From contig NC_057319.1 in assembly GCF_000687475.1 (NCBI RefSeq), positions 3,152,001 through 3,216,000 of the forward strand: a stretch of DNA of 64,000 nucleotides, given 5' to 3'. A program made the translations under genes and the position numbers. Of the stretch, positions 23,225 through 32,000 are shown piece after piece; the first letter of the stretch is position 1, and every line of letters starts with the position of its first letter. Below the pieces are notes generated by a model. The model was not told the origin of the DNA. It searched no databases and worked only from the letters and a program-made list of their open reading frames with translations. This stretch comes from Ustilaginoidea virens. Its lineage: Eukaryota; Ascomycota; Sordariomycetes; Hypocreales; Clavicipitaceae.

Positions 23225-24376
23225 TCACCCGTGAAATTTTGCTTGCTGGTGATTTTGGGCTTTGGCTGCTGCGCCGTTGCCGTTTGCCCCATTGCAAATG
23301 CCTGTTGTTGTCTCGGCGTCTGGGTTGCAAGTTCCCTGACGTACGCAGTCCTGGCTTTCTTTTGCGCATCTCAGCCATAAAGACTTGAAGCTCCAACCAT
23401 CTGACCACAGTGATCTGCAAGTGCTTCTGCTTGTGTACCCGTACCCGTACCACTTGCCAGAGCAGCCCGGCTGTTGCCAATAGCTTATCTGAACCTGGCC
23501 ATCTGGACAGTCGCCCAGGCTAGCAATATCCAGACTGGCCACCTGACAGTTTGTGTCTATACACATACCGTCGGAGTTAGAACGTATCATAACCTCGTTG
23601 TTCACGTCTCCCGTGCAATCTCCGTGATAGTGTGACATGAGGACAAAGGCGGTCTGGGAGGCACCGGGGACGGACGAGCTTACAGACGAAGACGATGCTA
23701 CGACAGTCGAGGTTGGGGTGAGAGGTTCGATGTAACTATATGGAGGCTCGTTGCCCGCCACAACGTTGAAAACCTTGGCTCCGCCACACGTTTCGGACGA
23801 GTTGCCCGGACAAGGCATGTTGCAATCCGCCGGTGACGAGCTTAGGTCTCCCTGGACGTATTGCCCACACCAACACTCAACTCCCGCTTTGAGTCCAGAA
23901 AATCGGCAGCCAGCGCCCCAACAGGCGTTGGAACACTTTTGGCGGCTGAGTTGACTTCCACCGGGAGAAGGCAGTTGCGTCTGGAGAGGATGAATCGAAG
24001 CATCTTGATAGCAGCCAACGTCCGTCCACAGAGGCGACGGTGCTACAGTAGTGGTAGTGACGGCTTGCGTTGTGGAGGTGGTGACGGGCGGTGGTCGGCG
24101 TGTCATTTCCGCCCTGACTGCCACGCAATAAGAATGCTCGGCCCAACCCTTGCAGTCGAGAGAGATGGAGGGGTTCCAGCGAGAGAAGACCTCTGGCGGG
24201 ATACGCCAACGATCACGGATAGCCTCGCAACTCCATTTGCCGAAATTATCGTACCAGTAGCTGCAGCCCTTGATGGTGCGAGCGTCGTAGCTCAACCAGG
24301 GCTCCGAGCCGCCGGCAACGGCCAGATGGAGATGGCTAGCTAGCAATATAGAGGAGAAGACGGGTGCTGATTTCAT
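23225..24376 (-). CDS. Secreted LysM plus WSC domain protein, 383 aa
   Basis: The protein is predicted to be exported and to bind cell-wall carbohydrate. There is a single exon. Residues 1-22 form a signal peptide. A LysM module lies at about 30-87 (GCSYWYDNFGKWSCEAI...FSRWNPSISLDC), which in fungi binds chitin oligomers. After a Thr/Pro linker, a WSC domain occupies about 118-206 with its ordered cysteines (CSNACWGAGC, CWCGQY, ETCGG). A Ser/Thr/Val linker follows, then a Cys-containing C-terminal region (about 243-355) with the repeated pattern GDC...SYWQQPGC...STC...LRCAKESQDC that I cannot assign. That C-terminal region is the part duplicated downstream. No C-terminal membrane segment is visible, so it is probably secreted rather than a wall sensor. 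Confidence 0.88.
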   Translation of the reverse strand: MKSAPVFSSILLASHLHLAVAGGSEPWLSYDARTIKGCSYWYDNFGKWSCEAIRDRWRIPPEVFSRWNPSISLDCKGWAEHSYCVAVRAEMTRRPPPVTTSTTQAVTTTTVAPSPLWTDVGCYQDASIHPLQTQLPSPGGSQLSRQKCSNACWGAGCRFSGLKAGVECWCGQYVQGDLSSSPADCNMPCPGNSSETCGGAKVFNVVAGNEPPYSYIEPLTPTSTVVASSSSVSSSVPGASQTAFVLMSHYHGDCTGDVNNEVMIRSNSDGMCIDTNCQVASLDIASLGDCPDGQVQISYWQQPGCSGKWYGYGYTSRSTCRSLWSDGWSFKSLWLRCAKESQDCVRQGTCNPDAETTTGICNGANGNGAAAKAQNHQQAKFHG

Positions 24377-25387
24377 CTTTCAACAAGTGCTCTTTCAACA
24401 AGTGCGAGACGATACTGGAAGATTGATGGGAGGTGGGGAAGGACACAACGTAATGATGCGGAATGATGCGGAATGAATGAAAAGAATGATGGGAAAAGGA
24501 AACCAAGGAGAAGCTGTCTTTTTCTCTTCCGACGGATGGAGAGTCGGCGAGTCGGAAAATACGCCGACGACCCTGGCGGGTGACGGGGGATTTTTGTAGA
24601 CGAGTGGAAACAGAAGTCTGGCCATGTCTTCCTCAACGCTCACGACATGTCGCCAGAATGGAGTCGAGCAAGGTAAGGGAAAAAAGCAGCTGTTGACAAC
24701 TGGTACCAGTTGACTAACTAACAGACGGCCCCGCTCACACTAGCAGCGCGAAACGGCCATGGCACGGGTTGATGTGGGGCCTTCAAGGGCACGAGGTGCA
24801 CGAGTGCCGAGTGCCTAGCTCGGATCATTCTTCGGATCCGCTCTGCCCCGCATATCCGCAAGCCACACTACATAGGAATTTGACATGTAGGAACATAAGT
24901 CTCTCGGCCCCTGTTGTATTTGATTTTTGCTTGCTTGATTTGGATCCGAACTTTGTATCGGTAAACTTCGCCGAGGAGAGGTGGACCGACTAGCAGTTCA
25001 TCCGGTGGCTTGGCACACTTGTACCTGCAGTTCTCGTTCCGCGCCAACCCCCAGGGTTCTTTCTACCCTTGAGTCTCGGTGTTAATTGCCCGATGCGTTG
25101 AATCATACGGCACGAATGCTCCAACGTGCAGCCCTATGGGCGAGACATTCTGTTGACCAACGTCTCCCCCTTGGCGAGCAACTGTGACAGTTTTGCTTGC
25201 ACGTTTTCGAGAGAGGGGAATCTAGCCTGCTGGTAGTCTCGCAATACAGCAACAGGTTACTTCACATCATTGTAAAGTGGACAAGGCCGAAAAAGACGGC
25301 ATTATTAGGTACTAACTACAGTTCAAAGACTTTGCTGAGTCCCATGTGTTTCTGCTACTTTTTTCCCCCTCGTCCAAGTCGGCCTGC
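24377..25387. other. Intergenic, 1 kb
   Basis: It holds the promoter of the LysM-WSC gene and the 3' flank of the next minus-strand gene. A duplicated CTTTCAACAAGTG sequence lies immediately before the start codon (about 24377-24404), and GGAATGAT-type short repeats at about 24450-24490. No gene is supported. Confidence 0.55.
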
Positions 25388-26326
25388 TCACGGCCGCAGC
25401 TCGCATCCTGGTACACGCACCATGAGATCTTTCATCTGTCGCCACTTCTCTATTGGCGCTGCGTGAGCTTTTGCTTCTCTTGAGTTCCTAAACGCCTTGA
25501 TCTCATTTTCTAGCGCTTCAATTCTGGAGTTGACAGTCGACTCTCCCATGCCAGCAGCTGAGCTCCTAATCCGGTCTACGGTTTCCCGATACATGAACAT
25601 GCGACCGTCGAACTGGGATTTGGTAGCGATTCTATATCCTTTGGCCGCCTTTTCCAACTGTGGAATAAGATACTTGTCCGAGTCGACAATTCGGCTGTCG
25701 ACAACAGCGTCCGCGGCAGTGTCCAATCCCTTAAACAGCGACTTCTTGTCAATGATTTCGTCCGCTGTCATTCCTCGCTTGATTTCGCCGACTCGTTTGG
25801 CCATTCTGTCCAAACTCGACATATACCCTTGGCCGTCCTTCACTTTGCAATACGTAGGAGCCTGCATGTTGCCGATTCTTTTGTCCATCATCTGATCTGC
25901 TGCATAGTCGATGTCGAAATTCACCGAATTCTCACCAACTCGCCTCCCAAGGAGGGGAACGTTTCTCCAATTCTTGACATCAGCTCCGTCCAGTGGCTGG
26001 TTTGCGCGAGATCCCTTGTTTCCACTGATGTGGCTGAGAAACTCTCGCAAGCTGCAAGTGTCTGGGATTGTTGTGCCCTTGACAACGATGGAAACTGTTC
26101 CCTTGCAGTGCTTGTGTCTGGGCGCCCCATTTCCCGGATCCAGGCATCTTTGGGTTTTGTAGTCGGCGGAAGCGCACTTGACACCAACAATGCGCTCGTT
26201 TTCAGGCAAATTCAGCTCCAACTGGTACACCAAGTAGGTGTAAATATTTTCGTAGATATGGCGCAGCCCAGCTTCAGCTGTGCCGAGGAAGACGGTTGCT
26301 AGGAATAGAAAGAAAGAAGCACGCAT
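25388..26326 (-). CDS. Unrecognised secreted protein, 312 aa
   Basis: I do not recognise this family. The frame stays open upstream to 26608, but the ATG at 26326 begins MRASFFLFLATVFLGTAEAG, a clear signal peptide of 19 residues, so I take that start. The mature protein starts with LRHIYENIYTYLVYQLELNL, a hydrophobic helix-like stretch, then a region with four spaced cysteines (KCASAD, RCLD, KHCKG, DTCSL), one further Cys near the middle (TYCKV), and a last one in the C-terminal VPGCELRP. The second half is charged and helical with a repeated arrangement of Asp/Lys-rich helices (ADQMMDKRI, ADEIIDKKSL, ADAVVDSRIV). No membrane anchor is visible. It lies within the stretch of secreted-protein genes. 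Confidence 0.8.
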   Translation of the reverse strand: MRASFFLFLATVFLGTAEAGLRHIYENIYTYLVYQLELNLPENERIVGVKCASADYKTQRCLDPGNGAPRHKHCKGTVSIVVKGTTIPDTCSLREFLSHISGNKGSRANQPLDGADVKNWRNVPLLGRRVGENSVNFDIDYAADQMMDKRIGNMQAPTYCKVKDGQGYMSSLDRMAKRVGEIKRGMTADEIIDKKSLFKGLDTAADAVVDSRIVDSDKYLIPQLEKAAKGYRIATKSQFDGRMFMYRETVDRIRSSAAGMGESTVNSRIEALENEIKAFRNSREAKAHAAPIEKWRQMKDLMVRVPGCELRP

Positions 26327-26969
26327 GGTCGGAAAAGAAATAGTAAGAACCAAACCCCGAGTAGAGAAGAGAGGGAAAAGGGATAAGGGGGCGAAGGAGC
26401 TGGAGGAGCGGGGAGAGGACGAGGGAAAAGAATGAAGCCTTGCCTTTGGGCATGGCAGCGAGAAGGGTAGGTGGATAGGATCAAGGACATTGCTAAGCAA
26501 TGAGAGATATAGTTCGTCTCGGCGGCCGAGGCAAAACCAGTTGATCGTACGTGTTTCTGCCGTGTTAAAAACAAGGCATAAAAATGGCCGCGGGTTATCC
26601 GTGGGCATTTTGCGTCTTCAACAAAGTGCCGGCCCCGTTTCGGAAACGGATACCTGTAAGTTTTAGTGGATCCTTACCGGTATCCACAAATCGTTTGATC
26701 CCCGAAAGTGGGAAACGGGTCGGTCGCCCGCGGGTCTTCAGGTACCTTAGCTAGCTACGTACCAAGTAATTGCTTTTCCTTGTCAACTTCGCTTACCCCA
26801 TGCAGAATGTTGCGGCTTCATGCAGGTACAAGTACAGGTTTCCCTGTTGCGATGGCCTTGAGAGCGAAAGAAATATTCCGATGCCACAGAGTACAGGTGT
26901 GCGTTACATCCGTTTTAGTCCTGTTATGTGCAGGAGTTACTGTATTGCGCTGTTCTAGAGAATTCTACG
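26327..26969. other. Intergenic with a nested inverted repeat
   Basis: This is the upstream region of the 312-aa secreted protein and the 3' flank of the 2EXR gene. It contains the inverted repeat annotated at 26634-26719 and no supported gene. Confidence 0.55.
26634..26719. repeat. Nested inverted repeat, hairpin or small MITE-like element
   Basis: Outer arms CCCGTTTC (26634-26641) and GAAACGGG (26712-26719) face each other. Inside, GGATACCTGTAAG (26648-26660) pairs with CTTACCGGTATCC (26673-26685) with one mismatch, leaving a 12-nt loop. The nesting over 86 bp is more than chance and resembles a miniature inverted-repeat element or a structured regulatory site. I saw no second copy in the window. 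Confidence 0.6.
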
Positions 26970-28010
26970 TTACTCATCCCATGACGGCCGGTGCTTCTTG
27001 AGAAACTCGGTGGGGTTGTTCAATTCCTCGTCTGTAGCCTCCAGGATATCCAGTGTCCTCTTGCTCCACACGTTTGATTTCCAATTCTCATTTGGGAAGC
27101 ACGTTTGGTAGTGTTTTTGTTGGACAATCTTGTACGCGCGGAGATAATTTTCTGGCGTCACCTCCGGGATTCCATCACAATAGCTTATGACTTTGGCATA
27201 GAAAGAAGCCGGCTCAGATCCATACTTGCAATTATACCACTGCTCGAATGCTTCCCACCAGGGGTCCAACCAGTCTCCAGTGAGAGCTTTTGGACCACAG
27301 GTCCTGGCACTTCGGGCAGGATGCATTTCAAATGTGATATTCTTCAAACAAGCCAGGTTGTCTTGAATCCAACTGTGCTTCTTTCCGGTCAAAATGTCGT
27401 CGGAAAGGCCCAGATAGTTGTCGGCTCCACATACTATAGCAACAATCAGGTTCTCCGTCTGGGTGAACCAGGCATGCTCAGAAATCATGTCCAGGTAGAC
27501 ATCCTTGAATCGGACCGTGTCCATGTCAAAGCGGAACCAGCTGGGAAGTCCTCCGCCTGGCCTGACCGGCTCCGCAAAAATGAATCGGAGAAAGGCGCGA
27601 GACTCTTTGCATGCGAGGTAAGCGGCGGATGACTCGACCACAAAGGTTAAGCGGGAGCTTCCGTCTTTGAGTGCGACGTAGCCAAAGTATCGAGTGTAAT
27701 TCGCAAACAACTTCTTTTGGGGGCAAACAACATCATCGTCTCCTGCATCATCATCTGCAACCTCATCCGTGTCCTCGGGCGTATCAGTGCTATCAAAGTA
27801 TTGTCCAGAGGGACTGTAAATAGCAGAGTAGAGTTCACTAAGACTTAGTCGTCTTTCGGTCTCATGCGGGTCCTCCTCTGCCAATTCAGACTCTTCGTCC
27901 ACCTCGACTGGTGGTTCTCCCTCGGTGAATGTGAGCGTCATAGGACCGAGAGTGGCCAGCCATATCTTGCGCCGGATATCGCTGGGCAATTGAAGGAAGA
28001 GTGGAAACAT
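26970..28010 (-). CDS. 2EXR-domain protein, 346 aa
   Basis: A member of the large, uncharacterised fungal 2EXR group, recognised by the N-terminal motif FPLFLQLPSDIRRKIWLATL at residues 2-21, followed by a segment about P/T/F-type strands (GPMTLTF). The frame extends further upstream to 28148, but the ATG at 28010 places the 2EXR motif at the N-terminus as usual in this group. A long acidic insertion (about residues 30-110, rich in Glu/Asp) separates the motif from the globular remainder (FVVESSAAYLACKESRAF..., where an ARVCRESR-like element normally occurs). No signal peptide. Function is unknown; these proteins multiply and turn over fast in filamentous ascomycetes. Confidence 0.82.
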   Translation of the reverse strand: MFPLFLQLPSDIRRKIWLATLGPMTLTFTEGEPPVEVDEESELAEEDPHETERRLSLSELYSAIYSPSGQYFDSTDTPEDTDEVADDDAGDDDVVCPQKKLFANYTRYFGYVALKDGSSRLTFVVESSAAYLACKESRAFLRFIFAEPVRPGGGLPSWFRFDMDTVRFKDVYLDMISEHAWFTQTENLIVAIVCGADNYLGLSDDILTGKKHSWIQDNLACLKNITFEMHPARSARTCGPKALTGDWLDPWWEAFEQWYNCKYGSEPASFYAKVISYCDGIPEVTPENYLRAYKIVQQKHYQTCFPNENWKSNVWSKRTLDILEATDEELNNPTEFLKKHRPSWDE

Positions 28011-29091
28011 GGTGTCCCTTTGAACGGACTCCCTGCCCTGCCTGGAAATGGCGAATTGTGTGCAATCTGCGAGGCAGAACTGGCACGTAATGCATGTAAT
28101 GCGGTTTAAAGCAAGAAGATTTTGCGGGAGCAACTGATGGAGAAGCAAAGACGGAAACTCGGAGGCTTACAAGATGATACGAGACACTGTTCATGCATGT
28201 GAGCAAAAGCAGCCGGCATGCGGGGGGTTTTCTTTCGGTGTAAGGCAAAGGTTCCGAACGGGTCTGGCAGGGATGGTGTTCCAGACTCTGGAGCCGATGC
28301 CTTGAAGGCTTGGCAACAATGTACTCCGTACGGAGTATCTAAGTACCTAGGTACCTTAGGTAGTGGGGTGTGGCGTCACCCGGCCCTAAGTGGGTCGGAC
28401 CCACAAATAGCACCACCTGAGGTGACAATTTTGACAGGAGAAAAAGCTCACGTGGCTGCTGCATAGCTCCAGCCTCCCTGCCCCTTGGTCCCTCTCACGT
28501 TCTCGGCCACGGAACGGGAGACGGGTCGGCGAAAACAAACGACTCTTCTGTTTTGTTTTGTATACCTCGGCGTACCTCGCCAGCCATTCATCGCTCGGCC
28601 GTCCGTCGCTTAACCCTTATCTTCAAGCTCATGACCGGCAAGGAAAAAGCAATATTCACGAGCTAGCTGGGCCCGTAGGGTCCAACCCGGCCTGTCGTAC
28701 CCAGCCGTGCCGGCCAAAATGACCGAGTGAAAACTAGACGCGACTTCACTATTCCGTGCGGACTATCCATAAGCTGCGACCACATGCATATGCTTCTCTC
28801 GTGATGTGGGGGAAGCCTGACTCGTTGTTCGTGCCAAGTATTTCTGACCATTTGTTAGAACCAAGACTTGATCTCATGTATGCCATCTGTTTATAGTCGT
28901 CAAACCTTCATGGTGCATTTCTCCCACCGTCACTGCTTCTTCTGTTCCTGAACGCATCATGTTGGCCATCTAGCCCTCTTGGTTTCCTTCCCGCGCACAC
29001 TCTTTGGTCTATTTTTCACACTCTTAACGTTATCTCTTCTCGTCCTTCGTTTTCTTCGTTCGCTTTATCCTCTTTTGCCCTCCTGGACCTG
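28011..29091. other. Intergenic promoter region
   Basis: Divergent starts of the 2EXR gene (minus) and the GH55 gene (plus) flank it. It contains a perfect palindrome at 28322-28337, immediately followed by a TAGGTACCTTAGG cluster (28339-28363), and CT-rich leader sequence before 29092. No gene is supported. Confidence 0.6.
28322..28337. repeat. Perfect 16-bp palindrome TACTCCGTACGGAGTA
   Basis: The sequence equals its own reverse complement. Shorter or partial forms (ACTCCGTA or TACGGAGT) recur at about 7103, 35664, 39696, 46775, 46953, 49752, 59175, 59299, 62516 and 63030, almost always in intergenic DNA. Confidence 0.8.
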
Positions 29092-32000
29092 ATGTTGATC
29101 ATGAGAGTCTTGACTCCATTTTTACTTTTGCTTCTGTCTGCTGATGTAAATGCACATGATTCACCGCGGGGTGCTAATCCCGGTATGTCTTCAGGGCGAG
29201 AAACTACATGGCGTCCGTCTATCGAGGCAAGACCGAAATGTACACTAACACACAACGTTCAAGAGGCTCAAGATGGGATATTTACCGTCATTGACGAGCT
29301 TGTTGAACAGTGGAAGCTTGACCACCCTTCTCTCAGCCAGGAGCAAGTCTCCAATATCCATGCCACGGCGCAGCAGATGAAGGACAACTTGATTAACCCA
29401 CCACCTCCTCCTCCGCGTGTCACTGTGCCCGTGAGCAAGCCGACAAATGTTCCTCTACCTGGTGTGCGTCCCCTTGGTAGATTGCTGAGCAACAGCACCG
29501 GTGGTTATCACGGCGCAAACTCAACCCTGGACCGAGCCATTCAGATTGTCCGACAAGCTCAGCGAGAAGCCGATGCTCGGAACAAGGAGCGATTTGCCAA
29601 TCCTCGCATCAATACTTACTACGATGGACACGGTGCTGGTGCAAAGAGGGCTCGAGCTGTAGACAATGCATCTCTCCACATCAATGAAACAGTGACTGCT
29701 GCCGCCGCCATCGTTGCGGAAGCCACCGAGGCCAATGCCACCAGCATAGATCACGCCAAGTATATTTTGCCACCTCACGTTGCGTCCAAAGTCGCCCAAC
29801 TCCACGGCCAGTCACCTCTGGCAAAGCGAGCAGGCCCCGAGTCAAACTCTGGCTTTTGGATGGAGAACATAGCCCACGAGGGCATAGTTCCCTTTGGTGG
29901 CTCTGCCAATAACGGGTACAAAGTATTCAGAAATGTCAAGGACTACGGTGCAGTGGTATGTTTTAAGTAGCTTCACAAGACTTCCGTCACTTTACTTGAA
30001 AACGTACTGATCAAACTTGAAAAGGGCGATGGCAAGACGGATGATACGGATGCTATCAACAAAGCAATGTCGGATGGTAACAGGTGCGGTGCCGACTGCG
30101 GTTCGTCAACTATCAAGCCGGCCATTGTATATTTCCCGTCCGGGTATGTATGAAGTGAAGCCACTTTCTCCTGTCAGCATCTGTTTTCTATAGCTGGGCA
30201 AATGTGCCAACATTGTACTGCAGTACATATCGTGTTCGCCAGACTATTCCGCTGTTCTACAACACTCAGGTTATCGGTAACGTATGTCATCTCCGTTTTT
30301 CTCAGCTCAATGTGCGAGGGTCCAACTCTTACTAAGATACTTTCAGCCAAACGATCTACCCGCTATCGTCGCAGATGCAAACTTTATAGGTTTGGGTGTC
30401 CTCTCATCCGATGAATATACAGGTGGCCATGGCGGTGCAGACGAGTGGTATATCAATCAAGTACGATTTCAAGCATTGATCGTTTTGCAAAGTAGAATCA
30501 AGCTGGCGCTGATACAGACAACATAGAATAACTTTCTTCGCCAAGTTCGCAACTTGATCATTGACACCAGCTTGGCCAAGATGAAGAGCATTGCTGGGCT
30601 ACACTGGCAGGTTGCGCAAGCAACTAGCATTTTCAACGTTCATTTCATAGGGTCCAGAGACAGAAGCAAGAAACATATTGGTATATGTAAGGCTTTCTTT
30701 TTCTCATGCCGGCCTTTCCGCCTTTCTCAAGGACAAGTTTCTTGTTAGAACCTTTGGCTTATCATTTTCCTCTTCGTCCATCTAGTCGCAGAGAATGGCA
30801 GCGGTGGATTCATGGGTGACCTTGTCTTCACAGATGTTACAATTGGCATTCGCTGTAAGTTTCCTCGAATCCAGCCTGTCCTTTTTCTCCCGAGCTAATG
30901 CAGTATAAAGGCGGAAATCAACAATTCACCTCGCACTCCCTCTTGTTCTATAATGTCGGTATTGCCGTTGACCTCCTATGGGATTGGGGATGGACGTGGA
31001 AGAACATTTACATGGTGAACACGGATGTTGGTTTTTATATGACTGGGGATTACAAGGGCGGGTCCATGATGGTCCTGGACAGTCATTTCGAAGTTGTGAA
31101 CTTGGGTATCTCCATCAACACCAACAAGGGTGCAACCGACGCTGAACAGTTCTCCATCACGCTGGAGAACATCATCATGAACTCCGTGAGGACCATGGTT
31201 ATTCACGGGTCTTCGAACAGTTTATTGAAGGGAGGTTCCTCGACCATCGAATCCTGGATTAGTGGAAGAGTGTATGATGATGACAATCCAGAAGGTGCCT
31301 TTGTCAATGACAGGAAGTCCAGAATGGCAGAGAGAGAGCCGTCGCTTGTCAGGACAAATATTGTCGCCACTGACGGATACTATATCCGTAGCAAGCCCCA
31401 GTACGAGACCAAGTCGCCAGATTTCTTCCTGAGCGCTCGAGCCCTAGCGAAAGGTAGGCCTCCTCCGAGAAGTATTATTTCTCTCGTCAAAGAAAAAAAA
31501 CTAACTGGACTATAATTTTAGGTGACGGTGTCAGTGATGATACGTTCGCCTTGACAGTTGCCGCTGCCATTGCGAAGGAGAAGGGACAGGCTCTGTACAT
31601 TCCCATGGGCTCTTACATCGTCACCGAAACAGTGGTTGTAAGTTCGGATCGTCCTCGCTTCACCTTCAACAGATGCTAACTGTACATTTTTCTTACTAAT
31701 TATTAGTTCCCCGCAGGTTCCGTCATTGTTGGCGAGTGCTGGGCTCAAATTGTAGCCAAAGGAAAGGTAAGTCATGGCTTTCACAACGTGATATGGTTAC
31801 TTACTGAATAACGGTTTAGTACTTCGAGGACGCATCCAATCCGCTGCCAGCCGTTGCCGTTGGAAATTATGGTGAAACTGGCTCAATGGAGATTCAGGAC
31901 TTACTCCTGACTGTGCAAGGACCAACCGCCGGTGCCGTCTTGATGGAGTGGAACATTGCACAAGACATGCAAGGGTCGGCAGCCATGTGGGGTGAGTCCG

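Noticed and set aside
26327..26608. Upstream extension of the 312-aa secreted protein
   Set aside because: The extension is Ser/Pro-rich with no conserved character and would bury the signal peptide inside the protein.
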